Shown one piece after another: positions 1-9,391 of a stretch of DNA of 64,000 bases. This DNA comes from Rhodohalobacter halophilus. Lineage in GTDB: Bacteria; Bacteroidota; Rhodothermia; Balneolales; Balneolaceae. A program made the position numbers and the translations under genes. A model generated the notes under the pieces. The model did not search any database. It worked only from the letters and a program-made list of their open reading frames with translations, and was not told the DNA's origin. Numbering within the stretch: the first letter of the stretch is position 1; each line of letters begins with the position of its first letter. The stretch covers positions 1 to 64,000 of the forward strand of contig NZ_MDWE01000016.1 of assembly GCF_001715195.1 (NCBI RefSeq). Reading direction: 5' to 3'.

Positions 1-1461
1 ATAATAGTTTCAATCACTGTGGATGATATTCTGCTTTTAGATCAGCCTGAGATAGTATTTGAAGCGGAGGACGGAATTCCGAATGCACCTCAACTTGTTG
101 CCATTGAGGCAACAGATGGATCCGCACAGTTGGAATGGACAGTTTCAACCACTGAATATATTATCGGATTTAGAATTTATAGAGGCAGTTCAATCGACAA
201 CATGTCAATTGTAAATGAGACTGATGTGACCTCACGATCTTACATCGATTCTAACCCACTGTCGGGTACATCCAGCTATGCAATGACTGCCGTAAACAGA
301 AATGGGGAAGAGAGTGAAATTTCAAACATCAAAACGTTTGTAAATACCAATTTCATTGCCTCTAAGGAATGGCAGCTTGTCAGTATTCCGGTAAAAACGG
401 GTACGGCAGAAATGGAGCTTGCAACCATTTATAATTTTACCGACAGATATGAACTGAGCAGTTCGCTGGAATCCGGTAAGGGATATTGGGTCAAAACCCG
501 GTCGTATGAAGATGAATTGATGCCGGTTGCAGGGGAGGGTGCTGACAGCCTTACCATTGAGCTGAATCGTGGGTGGAATTTGATCGGAAGCTTGTCTGAT
601 GATGTGGATGTAGGTACAATTTCAGACCCGGATGACATTTTAACAAACACACCGGTCTATCTGTATAAAGGAAATAGCTATACTGAAACAGAGGATATCA
701 TTCCCGGCGCAGGGCACTGGATGTACGCATCCGATAACGGAAATGTCACGATGACCATCCAAAATTCTCCTCCTGCGGCTAGTGATCATGTCTTAGCAGA
801 TCAGAAGATTTTAGACGACACGGTTCTTCCGGTACTTCGTTTTTCAAATGAAGGCCGAGCTGCCGAAGTGTATGTAAGCAATATCTACATGGATCAATCG
901 GAGCAAACTCGGTACTATCTGCCGCCTGTTTCGCCCGAACCGATGCTCGATGTTCGTACCAGAAGTCATACAAAGCTGATTAACAATCAGCCGACTGAGT
1001 TGATCATTGATTCGGATCAATATCCCATACGAGTTTCCCTGGATGAGATTGATGAGATGCATCAATTTGCCATTCGTATTCATGCAGAAAAGGAGGGGGA
1101 GAAGCGTTCATTTGATCTGCTACCCGGCCAGAGTGATCAAATTACGGAAGAGTATGACAGATTAAGTGTGGAGCTGGTTCATCCGGATGATGTGGTCTCT
1201 GAAAATCAGCTGATGCCTAACTACCCGAACCCATTCAACCCGACAACAACGATTCAATATCAGCTTCGGGAGCAGACCCACGTAATGATTGAGGTGTATG
1301 ATGTGATTGGGCGAAGGGTAAAAATGCTGGCAAACAATGTTCAGCTTTCCGGTCAGCACAGTGTGGAATTTGATGGGAGAAATCTGGCATCTGGTCTTTA
1401 CATCATTAGGTTTACTGCGGGCAACGTGGTCGACATCAGAAAAATGACATTGGTTAAGTAG
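1..1461 (+). CDS. C-terminal part of a secreted FnIII protein with type IX sorting domain (5' end outside window)
   Basis: The frame is open from base 1, and the first possible start in it (GTG at 19) has no special support, so the gene almost certainly begins upstream of the window. The visible 480+ residues hold a fibronectin type III module near residues 20-105 (ending in a TAVNRNGEESEISN strand), an undefined beta-rich middle, and a C-terminal domain of about 80 residues starting with NYPNPFNPTTTIQY and ending GLYIIRFTAG...KMTLVK. That last block is the classic type A sorting signal of the type IX secretion system in the FCB group, so the protein should cross the outer membrane and be cleaved or surface-anchored (family knowledge). 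The catalytic or binding part, if any, lies upstream. It is followed six bases later by a lipoprotein gene on the same strand. Confidence 0.85.
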   Translation: MIVSITVDDILLLDQPEIVFEAEDGIPNAPQLVAIEATDGSAQLEWTVSTTEYIIGFRIYRGSSIDNMSIVNETDVTSRSYIDSNPLSGTSSYAMTAVNRNGEESEISNIKTFVNTNFIASKEWQLVSIPVKTGTAEMELATIYNFTDRYELSSSLESGKGYWVKTRSYEDELMPVAGEGADSLTIELNRGWNLIGSLSDDVDVGTISDPDDILTNTPVYLYKGNSYTETEDIIPGAGHWMYASDNGNVTMTIQNSPPAASDHVLADQKILDDTVLPVLRFSNEGRAAEVYVSNIYMDQSEQTRYYLPPVSPEPMLDVRTRSHTKLINNQPTELIIDSDQYPIRVSLDEIDEMHQFAIRIHAEKEGEKRSFDLLPGQSDQITEEYDRLSVELVHPDDVVSENQLMPNYPNPFNPTTTIQYQLREQTHVMIEVYDVIGRRVKMLANNVQLSGQHSVEFDGRNLASGLYIIRFTAGNVVDIRKMTLVK

Positions 1462-1467
1462 AAGATT

Positions 1468-2166
1468 ATGAAATACTCTCTGATTAAAATTTTACTCTTT
1501 TCAATTGTATTGAGCGGTTGTGGTGAAATCTCATCATCGGGTGATCGTGTGAACATCAACGTGAATGCTGTACCGTCTACGGCGGGAACCGTTTTGAGCA
1601 GTGGAGGTGATGAAGTTGGGAATACCGCCGAATTTCTGGCCGTACCCAACGATGGCTGGCAGTTTGAAAACTGGAGCGGTGATGTGGAATCTGATGAAAA
1701 TCCATTAGTAATGGAGTTGGAGGATGATTTGAATCTTATTGCCAACTTTAGGGTAATGAGTAACAACTACCGGATTGATCTGGAAATGAGTGACGGGCAA
1801 TCAGCGGTGGACCTGGCATTTGGACAGGTAAGCGGCGCAACGGATGTGTTTGATTCAGGTATTGACCTTGAAGCTCCGCCAAGCGCAGCTCCCAACTCCC
1901 TCTTTGCCTGGTTCGATAATGATGAACGAAAACTGTTTCACGATTTCAGAAATTCCGTCTCATCAAGTGTTGAATGGGTATTGAATGTAGAGCCGGGAGA
2001 GAATAGTAAAGTTAGTTTAAACTGGCAGATGAACGACGGCTATTTTGATGGAAATCTCTATTTAACGGATGCCGATGAAACGTTCACCCTTGATATGAAT
2101 GAGGAGGACAGTGTATCCATTGAAGTGACTTCACCGACTCAGGTTTATATCTATTTCAAAAAATAG
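1468..2166 (+). CDS. Lipoprotein with InlB B-repeat-like domain
   Basis: A short hydrophobic leader ends in the lipobox LSGC (Cys18), so this should be a lipid-anchored envelope protein. Residues about 30-80 (VNAVPSTAGTVLSSGG ... GWQFENWSGDVES...ANF) resemble the divergent InlB B-repeat module common in FCB surface proteins. The remaining 150 residues are beta-rich and not recognised. Start codon ATG lies seven bases after the stop of the T9SS cargo gene, so the two are probably co-transcribed. Function unknown; adhesion or a structural surface role is only a guess from the domain. About 175 bases without a gene follow. Confidence 0.75.
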   Translation: MKYSLIKILLFSIVLSGCGEISSSGDRVNINVNAVPSTAGTVLSSGGDEVGNTAEFLAVPNDGWQFENWSGDVESDENPLVMELEDDLNLIANFRVMSNNYRIDLEMSDGQSAVDLAFGQVSGATDVFDSGIDLEAPPSAAPNSLFAWFDNDERKLFHDFRNSVSSSVEWVLNVEPGENSKVSLNWQMNDGYFDGNLYLTDADETFTLDMNEEDSVSIEVTSPTQVYIYFKK

Positions 2167-2342
2167 AAAGTTACTCCTGATACGATCAACCTTAGTTAAG
2201 CCATTCATTTATTACTTCTGACACGTCTATCATCTTTTCAACGTTCCGGTTTAGAAATCACAAGAGAATGGCTCTATAAATAACTATCTTTCCATTGGAT
2301 AGAAACGCGCAGTTTGTTTTGCGTATAAATGGATAGATATCA

Positions 2343-3113
2343 ATGTCTGAGTCACTGCAGGAACTTCGTAATTACGCAGAATCGTTTGCCAGAAAAGGTG
2401 GCGATTCCACACTTCAATACTTTAAAAAATCGTTTGAGCTGGAGTTTAAGGAGGATGATTCCCCTGTTACCAATGCCGATCGTACAGCTGAACGAATCAT
2501 CAGAGATTTGATTAACAACCAATTTCCCGAACATGGAATTATCGGGGAAGAGTTTGGAGAGGAGAATACGGACAGTGATGTAGTCTGGGTACTCGATCCG
2601 ATTGACGGCACACAATCTTTTATTCACGGCGTGCCTTTCTATACCACATTAATCGGGATTTTGATCCGTAATCAACCGAAAGTAGGTGTGATTTATGCAC
2701 CTGCACTGGATGAAATGATGTCAGCAGCCATTGGCCACGGTTGCACACTGAATGGCAAGAAAACGAATGTAAGAGCGTGTGAAGACCTCTCTAAAGCTAC
2801 ATTTCTTTCAACGGAGGTGACAACATTTGAGCAGTACGGTTTTGGCAGGTCTTTTTCGGAACTTTTAAACAGAACTCGGATTCACAGAACCTGGGGTGAT
2901 GCCTACGGCCACATGATGGTAGCTGCAGGTCGGGCAGACATCATGATCGATCCTATTTTAAATATTTGGGATGCAGCGGCGTTACTACCCATAGTAAGTG
3001 AATCCGGCGGGGCATACACCGACCTGATGGGACACCAATCAATAGATACCGGTAACGGACTTTCAACAAACCCAATTCTGCTACCTCAAATTCTTTCAAT
3101 ATTTAATGATTAA
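2343..3113 (+). CDS. hisN: Histidinol-phosphatase, inositol monophosphatase family
   Basis: A 256-residue IMPase-fold phosphatase. Metal-site residues are visible: Asp45 (TNADR), Glu69/Glu70 (GEEFG), the DPIDGT motif at 85-90, and WD at 209-210 followed by AAALLPIVSESGG. The stretch RTWGDAYGHMMVAAGRADIM at about 182-201 is characteristic of the HisN-type histidinol-phosphatases rather than SuhB, so the likely reaction is L-histidinol phosphate to L-histidinol in histidine synthesis. No other his gene is nearby, so substrate assignment is inferred from sequence type only; another sugar or inositol phosphate remains possible. A second, more SuhB-like paralogue lies at 17277-18083. The 3' end overlaps the next gene by 8 bases, suggesting translational coupling. 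Confidence 0.8.
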   Translation: MSESLQELRNYAESFARKGGDSTLQYFKKSFELEFKEDDSPVTNADRTAERIIRDLINNQFPEHGIIGEEFGEENTDSDVVWVLDPIDGTQSFIHGVPFYTTLIGILIRNQPKVGVIYAPALDEMMSAAIGHGCTLNGKKTNVRACEDLSKATFLSTEVTTFEQYGFGRSFSELLNRTRIHRTWGDAYGHMMVAAGRADIMIDPILNIWDAAALLPIVSESGGAYTDLMGHQSIDTGNGLSTNPILLPQILSIFND

Positions 3114-5436
3114 GATGAGAAAACAGTTCTTTCTACTTTGTTCGGCATTGCTTTTTAACCTTGGAATCTATTCTGCTGTACAGTCACAAAACTGGGACTA
3201 CGAGTCTTATCCCTATCAACCGTTCGAAATCAGTCATCTGGACGCAGAGATCACAATTAGCGAAACAGGGGTGATTGAGGGGGATTTGCTCTACTTATTG
3301 ACATTAAAAGATAACCGATCTGATTCTCTGGTTTTCGATGCAAGAGAAATTGAAATCCTGAGCCTGGTATTAGAAGGAGAGAGTGCAGATTTTTATATCG
3401 AGTCCGATAAACTAATCATACCGGTTGCTGATTCTTTCACACAAGGGGAGGAGCTTTCACTTCGTGTTCAGTATAGAGTATCTCCCATGTTTGGTCTAAA
3501 TCAAACAGCAAAGGGGACGTTTTTTAGCTCACTTCTCCCCAAAACAACATCCCACTGGCTGCCCGTGGTCGACCACCCCAGAGTACAGTTTACTACCGAA
3601 ATGATTTTCACACATCCTTCCGGAAAAACACTGATTTCTAATGGCAGACAATCATCCCGTGATATTGAAAGTGTTTCTGAAGAAGTAACCATCTATTCAT
3701 CTAACAAACCGATATCGCCGGTGGATCTCACATTTGCACTTGGTGATGTTGAACTGGTTGCCTCTACTCAAAGCAGCAGGGGTTCCGGTTCAGCTTCCAG
3801 ATTGTTTGAGCGTCGGTCTGATAACCACATTTATATCTATTCGGAAAACTCCGCAATAAACACGGATGACATTCTGCACACAGCTGTGGATGCATATGAA
3901 AAACTTTACAACTCACTCGGAATCGGATACCCATTTAGGGATTTGTCAATCATCATACTGGATGATGATTACTGGGAGACAAAATCTTACGGTGCGGGTG
4001 TAATCTATTTATATGAAAGCCGGGGAGATCTCAAAGAGCAGCTCTATCGAAGCATGACCGGACTCTGGGTCGGGTCACATATCCGGGCTGAACAGTGGCA
4101 GGATGCAAACGCTGTGCTGGCTATGCAAGCTTACGTCAACTCTGACCTGTTTGATTTGGATTATATAACAGAAGAGACACCGGTCCCTTATCATGTATTT
4201 GACGGATCGATGGAATCTGTCTGGCGATACGGGTTGGAACAGGATTCGTTTTCAACCTTTGCCGGACGATTTGAAAGAGTTATGAATACGTTATTGAATG
4301 AAACCGGTGGAGTTGTTACATGGAATGATCTGGCTGGTTCTATTTATAGAGATTCCGGAGTTCCCTATTTCGAAAAACTTGAATTACCGGAAGTAAGGGA
4401 AGAAGAGCCGGTAGAATATCTTTACGAAGCGGAATTGACTCATAATGAGCAGGATCAAAATATGACGATTCATTTTCGTGCGATTGGTGAGCCTCTTAAC
4501 GAACTGGTAACCGTTCAGGTTGATGAGATCACATTTCAGGATCAAAAGCAGAGTGAGATTACATTTACGGGTTCAGACGATACAATCGTTTTGAACACTT
4601 CGGCTGCTACAGAAAATATTCGTTTCACTGTTCTTGGAAGAGATGACATCACTCTTGAAACAAAAAAGCCGTTTGAGTTCTGGATTTATCAGCTTCGAAA
4701 CGGAGAGGAAATCAGAGATAGAAAAGAGGCGGCCCGGTCATTGGCAAGATATTCCGACAATCCGGATCTGCAGCTTGCCATCCGTGATCAAATGCGAGGA
4801 GAAGAGAATCAGGATGTGTATGCCGAATTGCTTCGAACTCTATCAGCAGTAACAATGGGAGCCACCGGTACGGATGAAACGTTTATCAGTCACCTTTCTT
4901 CAAACTACTCAGCTGAAGTGCAACTGGCTGCTGTTGAAGCTCTGGCCCATTTTAGTGAAAACGATCGGGTAGTCAGCCGTCTTCGTTCGGTAGCAAATCA
5001 AACAGAAAATGGTGAGCTCCGAACGGCTGCCATTCGATCCCTGAATGAGACTACAAACCCGGATCGATTTAAAGTTCTGGCAGAAGATCTGATCACAAGA
5101 GAATCAGCTCTTTATGATGTACCGCTCATACTTAGACTGCTGGCCGAGAAAGGTGAAGAAGAGGCTGCGGTTCGGTATGCGTCCACATTTTTAGCGGAAG
5201 GCTTTCCCTTTACGGTAAGGCAGGAAATTTTGCAGCTTGTACTCAATCTGGATCAGTCCAGAGAGGGCTGGGAGAATCGTCTGCCTTCACTGCTTCAGGA
5301 TCGTGATCCCAGAATCCGTGTTAGGTCCTTGGAAGCATTGAATCGAACCGGCAGTAGTTTTCAATCGGAATGGATTGAACGACGAGAAGCTGATGAGTAT
5401 GATGAACGGGTAAGGAGATCACTAAACAGTCTGTAG
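3106..5436 (+). CDS. Secreted M1-peptidase-like protein with lost zinc site and C-terminal HEAT repeats
   Basis: 776 residues with an N-terminal signal peptide (about 1-27, ...AVQSQ). Residues 30-220 look like the beta-sandwich N-domain of M1 aminopeptidases, and 255-345 follow the catalytic-domain layout: a YGAGVIYLYES segment (295-305) where M1 enzymes have GAMEN, then RSMTGLW at 315-321 where they have HExxHxW, then W331-x-D and no Glu where the third zinc ligand should be. All three ligands therefore appear lost, so a non-catalytic binding or scaffold role is inferred. From about residue 540 the protein is alpha-helical with repeats such as AAVEALAHF and AAIRSLNE, typical of HEAT repeats. 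Start ATG at 3106 overlaps hisN; an in-frame ATG at 3115 also leaves an intact signal peptide. Confidence 0.7.
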   Translation: MIKMRKQFFLLCSALLFNLGIYSAVQSQNWDYESYPYQPFEISHLDAEITISETGVIEGDLLYLLTLKDNRSDSLVFDAREIEILSLVLEGESADFYIESDKLIIPVADSFTQGEELSLRVQYRVSPMFGLNQTAKGTFFSSLLPKTTSHWLPVVDHPRVQFTTEMIFTHPSGKTLISNGRQSSRDIESVSEEVTIYSSNKPISPVDLTFALGDVELVASTQSSRGSGSASRLFERRSDNHIYIYSENSAINTDDILHTAVDAYEKLYNSLGIGYPFRDLSIIILDDDYWETKSYGAGVIYLYESRGDLKEQLYRSMTGLWVGSHIRAEQWQDANAVLAMQAYVNSDLFDLDYITEETPVPYHVFDGSMESVWRYGLEQDSFSTFAGRFERVMNTLLNETGGVVTWNDLAGSIYRDSGVPYFEKLELPEVREEEPVEYLYEAELTHNEQDQNMTIHFRAIGEPLNELVTVQVDEITFQDQKQSEITFTGSDDTIVLNTSAATENIRFTVLGRDDITLETKKPFEFWIYQLRNGEEIRDRKEAARSLARYSDNPDLQLAIRDQMRGEENQDVYAELLRTLSAVTMGATGTDETFISHLSSNYSAEVQLAAVEALAHFSENDRVVSRLRSVANQTENGELRTAAIRSLNETTNPDRFKVLAEDLITRESALYDVPLILRLLAEKGEEEAAVRYASTFLAEGFPFTVRQEILQLVLNLDQSREGWENRLPSLLQDRDPRIRVRSLEALNRTGSSFQSEWIERREADEYDERVRRSLNSL

Positions 5437-5441
5437 AGAAA

Positions 5442-5472
5442 AAAAGCCCAATGACTGAGTCACCGGGCTTTT
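5442..5472. terminator. Bidirectional intrinsic terminator
   Basis: Perfect 8-bp arms AAAAGCCC (5442-5449) and GGGCTTTT (5465-5472) enclose a small inner stem TGAC/GTCA. It sits between the converging HEAT-repeat gene and the ABC permease gene, with A and T tracts that serve both strands. Confidence 0.8.
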
Positions 5473-5480
5473 AAACTGTT

Positions 5481-6782
5481 TTAAGACTGTTTGATCCACT
5501 TTGCAAGATCTTTAAAAGTAGCTGTTTTGCCATAGCTTAATATTCCCACCTGGTATATTTTCGCACTCAGCCACATGGTTCCAACAAAGGAGAGGAGCAT
5601 CAATAGTATGGCCGTGGATGTTTGCCAGAACGGAACCTCTGTAATTGCAATTCGGGTAATCATCAAAATCGGAGAGAAAAAAGGAATCAGTGATCCAACC
5701 ACCGAGAGCGTACTGTCCGGACTCTGCATGGTATGAAACATGATGATATATGCAATAAATATAGGCGCAGAAATTGGCAACATCAGTTGTTGCGTATCTG
5801 TTTCGGAATCGGCAGCCGATCCAATAGCTGCAAACAGTGAGCTGAACAGCAGGTAACCGAGGAAGAAGAAAATTACAAAGTAGATAATGAGAGATGTTTC
5901 CAGTGTTGGAATATCCAGGATGGCCGGAAGTTCCTGATTGGCCTGTTCCATACCATTCGGCATTTGAGTTGCTGAAGCGCTCTCCCCGATAATGGAGGAC
6001 GCCACGGGGCCTGCAATGGCCGACAGTCCTGTAAATGCGAGTATCCAGATCCCGAACTGGGTAATGGCAATTGCACCCACACCGGCCATTTTACCGGTCA
6101 GAAGCTCTATCGGTTTGACGGATGAGGCAATCACCTCGATAATCCGATTGGTTTTCTCTTCAATAACACCGCGCATTATGTAACCACCATAACCAAAAAT
6201 GGCACCAAAAATGATCAATCCCATAAACATACCCACTACGGAGAGAAACTCGGTATCGTCGTCGGTTTCTTCACCTTCCCGGCTTAAACGTCTTGAATCA
6301 ATGGTTACGGAACTTTCAAAAATATTTCTGATATCCTCACTCACGTTTTCACGCCGGAGTCGTTCCTGTCGGATCGATTCTCTGAAATCGGAGCGGACGG
6401 CTGTCAAAAGCTGAAGTCCGCCGCTGCCGCTGTAGATCAGTTCCAGGTTTTGTTCACCGGTAATGTGTGAATCGTTGACCAAAACATAGCCCGTGATCTC
6501 TTCTCTCTGCACCATTGCACGCAGAGTGTCTACCGGCAAGTCTGAATAGTCCTGATAGCGAGTTTCATCAATTTCCTGCAGATTCTCTATAATCAGCCCG
6601 GATTCATCAAATACGCCGATTGTGTAGTCGATTTCACTGTCCCATGCGGCGATGAAGATCCCCACACCAATCAAAACGGCAAACCCGACCGGAACCAGAA
6701 TGGTAGCCCAGATAAACCCTTTACTTTTTACACGGGTCAGATATTCTCTTTTTAAGACTAAATACGTTTGTCGCCAATTCAT
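5481..6782 (-). CDS. ABC-2 type transporter permease, NatB-like
   Basis: 433 residues. An N-terminal membrane segment (about 20-45, after KREYLTRVKSKGF) is followed by a large extracytoplasmic loop (about 50-175) and then five hydrophobic segments, the usual ABC-2 (NatB/YhaP) arrangement. The segment GGYIMRGVIEEKTNRIIEVIASSVKP is the conserved cytoplasmic region of this family. It pairs with the ATPase gene just upstream: the ATPase stop and this start share ATGA, so the subunits are translationally coupled. NatAB-type pumps export sodium or other solutes; the actual substrate cannot be read from sequence. Ends just before a bidirectional terminator. Confidence 0.85.
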   Translation of the reverse strand: MNWRQTYLVLKREYLTRVKSKGFIWATILVPVGFAVLIGVGIFIAAWDSEIDYTIGVFDESGLIIENLQEIDETRYQDYSDLPVDTLRAMVQREEITGYVLVNDSHITGEQNLELIYSGSGGLQLLTAVRSDFRESIRQERLRRENVSEDIRNIFESSVTIDSRRLSREGEETDDDTEFLSVVGMFMGLIIFGAIFGYGGYIMRGVIEEKTNRIIEVIASSVKPIELLTGKMAGVGAIAITQFGIWILAFTGLSAIAGPVASSIIGESASATQMPNGMEQANQELPAILDIPTLETSLIIYFVIFFFLGYLLFSSLFAAIGSAADSETDTQQLMLPISAPIFIAYIIMFHTMQSPDSTLSVVGSLIPFFSPILMITRIAITEVPFWQTSTAILLMLLSFVGTMWLSAKIYQVGILSYGKTATFKDLAKWIKQS

Positions 6783-7711
6783 GAGAGTTCGGCCTCCTGC
6801 TGCTTTTTGATGTTATCTTCGCCTACCGTAGATATGAAAATTTCATTTAGTGAAGGCTCTACAAGCTGAAATTTGTGAATTTCCACATTTTGCATCGCTT
6901 TTTTCAAAATCTCCTGAGCATTTAATCCATTTAAAATTCGTATCTCAGCGAAGTTGGTTGATCGATTATTGATTCGAACATCCTCCAGCTCATCCAGAAA
7001 ACTTCCGTCTCCCTGGAATTCAAGCAGTACGGTATTCTTGCCAAAATCTTTTTTAATCTTTCTGAGATTTCCGGTCAGCACCACTTTCCCGTTGTTAAAG
7101 AGGCAGATATCATCACACATCTGTTCAACCTGCTCCATTCGGTGTGTAGAAAAGAGGATGGTATTCCCCTGATCTTTCAGTTCAATGATAATCTCTTTTA
7201 AAAGCTCACTGTTGATGGGATCGAGTCCGCTAAACGGTTCATCAAAAATGTAAATTTCCGGATTGTGAACGATTGTTGAGATAAACTGAATTTTTTGACT
7301 CATCCCTTTGGAGAGTTCCCCAACTACTTTGGAGTGCCAGTCGTAGGCATTAAACCGGTTTAGCCAGTACTTTATTTTTTCCCTGGCGTCCGTCTTGTTC
7401 ATCCCTTTTAGTTGAGCGAGATACATCAGCTGTTCACCCACTTTCATTTTTTTATAGAGCCCTCTCTCTTCGGGCATATATCCAATCATCTTTTGGGTTT
7501 TGGGGCTTACGGGGAGATCATTAATCGTAATTTTCCCCTCATCCTGCAGGGTGATGTAATTGATCATTCTGATGGTTGTGGTTTTACCAGCACCGTTGGG
7601 GCCGAGAAGGCCGAAAATTCGCCCTTTTTCCACATCGAATGAGACATTATTTACAGCCTGTGTCTCCCCAAATCGTTTAGAGACGCCGTCTACAGATATT
7701 GTTACACTCAT
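6779..7711 (-). CDS. ABC transporter ATP-binding protein, NatA-like
   Basis: 310 residues with a full nucleotide-binding domain: Walker A GPNGAGKTT (37-45), Q-loop YMPEERGLY region, signature LSKGMSQK, Walker B IYIFDEP followed by FSGLDP, and H-loop STHRMEQ. The long C-terminal extension (about 220-310) is typical of ABC-2 partner ATPases of the NatA/CcmA class. It energises the permease encoded directly downstream with a 4-base overlap. Start ATG at 7711; the 232-base divergent region to glgA must hold promoters for both directions. Substrate unknown. Confidence 0.88.
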   Translation of the reverse strand: MSVTISVDGVSKRFGETQAVNNVSFDVEKGRIFGLLGPNGAGKTTTIRMINYITLQDEGKITINDLPVSPKTQKMIGYMPEERGLYKKMKVGEQLMYLAQLKGMNKTDAREKIKYWLNRFNAYDWHSKVVGELSKGMSQKIQFISTIVHNPEIYIFDEPFSGLDPINSELLKEIIIELKDQGNTILFSTHRMEQVEQMCDDICLFNNGKVVLTGNLRKIKKDFGKNTVLLEFQGDGSFLDELEDVRINNRSTNFAEIRILNGLNAQEILKKAMQNVEIHKFQLVEPSLNEIFISTVGEDNIKKQQEAELS

Positions 7712-7943
7712 CTGGTTCTCTTTAAAAGATTGTTTTAATTAGATGACAGCACAAAGGATACTCTAAAATCTATAAAGAATGAAATTTAAAAAGTGCTCTA
7801 TGCCCATAATGTTCGGTAAAATTATTGGTTTGATGATGTGCTGTTCGTTGCAGGTCATCAATAAATTTCTTAACTCAATAATCTAATGGAGGCATACTAA
7901 ATCCTTCGAGTAACGATTACGAATCATCTATAGATAAGTTTCA

Positions 7944-9380
7944 ATGAATATAGTTCACATTTCTGCCGAGTGTTACCCTTATGCCAAAGCCGGAGGGCTG
8001 GGAGATGTAGTAGGAGCACTGCCGAAATATCTGAATCAAAGCAGACATCAGGCCATGGTGATCCTACCGTATTATTACAATGAAAGACTGAGAGATGCTG
8101 AAAAAAGCCTTGTCTATGAAGGTCAGGCTCCGCTCGGCGTTGAGCCATTTGCCTTCCGGGTGTATAAAGTAGATGACTCTAAGGATTTTGACCTGTATGT
8201 TATCGATATACCCGGAAGATTTGACCGGCCGGGTATCTATATCGATCCGTGGTCGGGACACGCCTACTGGGATGAAAAAGAGCGATTTATCAGCTATCAG
8301 GTGGCCGCACTCGAATGGCTTAAAATCGAAGACTTCAAACCGGATATCATTCATAGTCATGATCATCACACGGCGCTCATTCCTTTTATGATGGGACAAG
8401 CCTTTCGGTTTGAGAATTTCAGAGAAACTCCCTCAATTCTGACCATTCACAACGGAGAGTACCAGGGACGATACAGCAGGGACGATTATGATCTTTTACC
8501 GGCATTTAATTTGGAAAACATTGGTTTACTGGATTGGGATGGAGCTCTGAACTCCCTGGCTGCCGGAATTAAAACCGCGTGGAGTGTTACAACGGTTTCG
8601 GAAGGGTACATGGAGGAGTTACTGGAGTATTGTCATGGGCTGGAGCAGTTGCTTCGTCACGAAAAGGAGAAGACCATAGGTATTGTGAACGGAATTGACA
8701 GCGATGTATGGAACCCAGAAACGGATCAATATATCGGGCATAACTACTCGAAAAAGAGTTCAAAAACAGGAAAGTCAAAAAATAAGAAGATTCTATGCAA
8801 CGAGTTCGAAGTTGATCCGAAGTCTCCTGTTTTCTCATTTATCGGGCGGCTGGTTCGAGAAAAGGGGGCTGATCTTCTGCCATCGCTCATTCAAAAGTGT
8901 AGTGAAGAGGGCGTTGATGCATCATTTATTGTGTTAGGAACCGGAGATCCTTCTCTCCACGAAGTGTTTGATAAACTGAGTGATGAGCATTTCGGTTATT
9001 TTGACACACGACTTGAATACAATGAACAATTGGCTCATCAAATTTATGCAGGCAGCGATTTTTTGTTGATGCCGTCACGTGTTGAACCATGCGGGTTAAA
9101 CCAGCTCTACGCCATGCGCTATGGCACCATACCGGTAGTGAGGAAAACCGGCGGACTTGCTGACACGGTGAAGGATTTACATGAAAAATCGGGATATGGG
9201 ATTGTATTCGATGAATTTTCCGTTGGGGATGCATACAGGGCAGTTGAGCGCGGAGTAGAACTATTTGCCGAAAAAGCGTTATTTAAAAAGAAGGTAGAAA
9301 AAGTGATGTCGCTGGATTATTCCTGGAGACGTTCAACAGAGAAGTACATATCGCTCTACAATTCATTGATTAAATCTTAA
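7944..9380 (+). CDS. glgA: Glycogen synthase (ADP-glucose)
   Basis: 478 residues, the usual GlgA length. N-terminal ADP-glucose binding motif KAGGLGDVV (Lys15-Gly17-Gly18) and C-terminal EPCGLNQLYAMRYGTIPVVRKTGGL with Glu381 are the two GT5 signatures. It adds glucosyl units from ADP-glucose to alpha-1,4-glucan in the cytoplasm. It is 11 bases upstream of glgC, so precursor supply and polymerisation are encoded together. No glgB (branching enzyme), glgP or glgX is in the window. Start ATG is well supported by the MNIVHISAECYPYAK N-terminus. Confidence 0.95.
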   Translation: MNIVHISAECYPYAKAGGLGDVVGALPKYLNQSRHQAMVILPYYYNERLRDAEKSLVYEGQAPLGVEPFAFRVYKVDDSKDFDLYVIDIPGRFDRPGIYIDPWSGHAYWDEKERFISYQVAALEWLKIEDFKPDIIHSHDHHTALIPFMMGQAFRFENFRETPSILTIHNGEYQGRYSRDDYDLLPAFNLENIGLLDWDGALNSLAAGIKTAWSVTTVSEGYMEELLEYCHGLEQLLRHEKEKTIGIVNGIDSDVWNPETDQYIGHNYSKKSSKTGKSKNKKILCNEFEVDPKSPVFSFIGRLVREKGADLLPSLIQKCSEEGVDASFIVLGTGDPSLHEVFDKLSDEHFGYFDTRLEYNEQLAHQIYAGSDFLLMPSRVEPCGLNQLYAMRYGTIPVVRKTGGLADTVKDLHEKSGYGIVFDEFSVGDAYRAVERGVELFAEKALFKKKVEKVMSLDYSWRRSTEKYISLYNSLIKS

Positions 9381-9391
9381 CGGGGTATATT

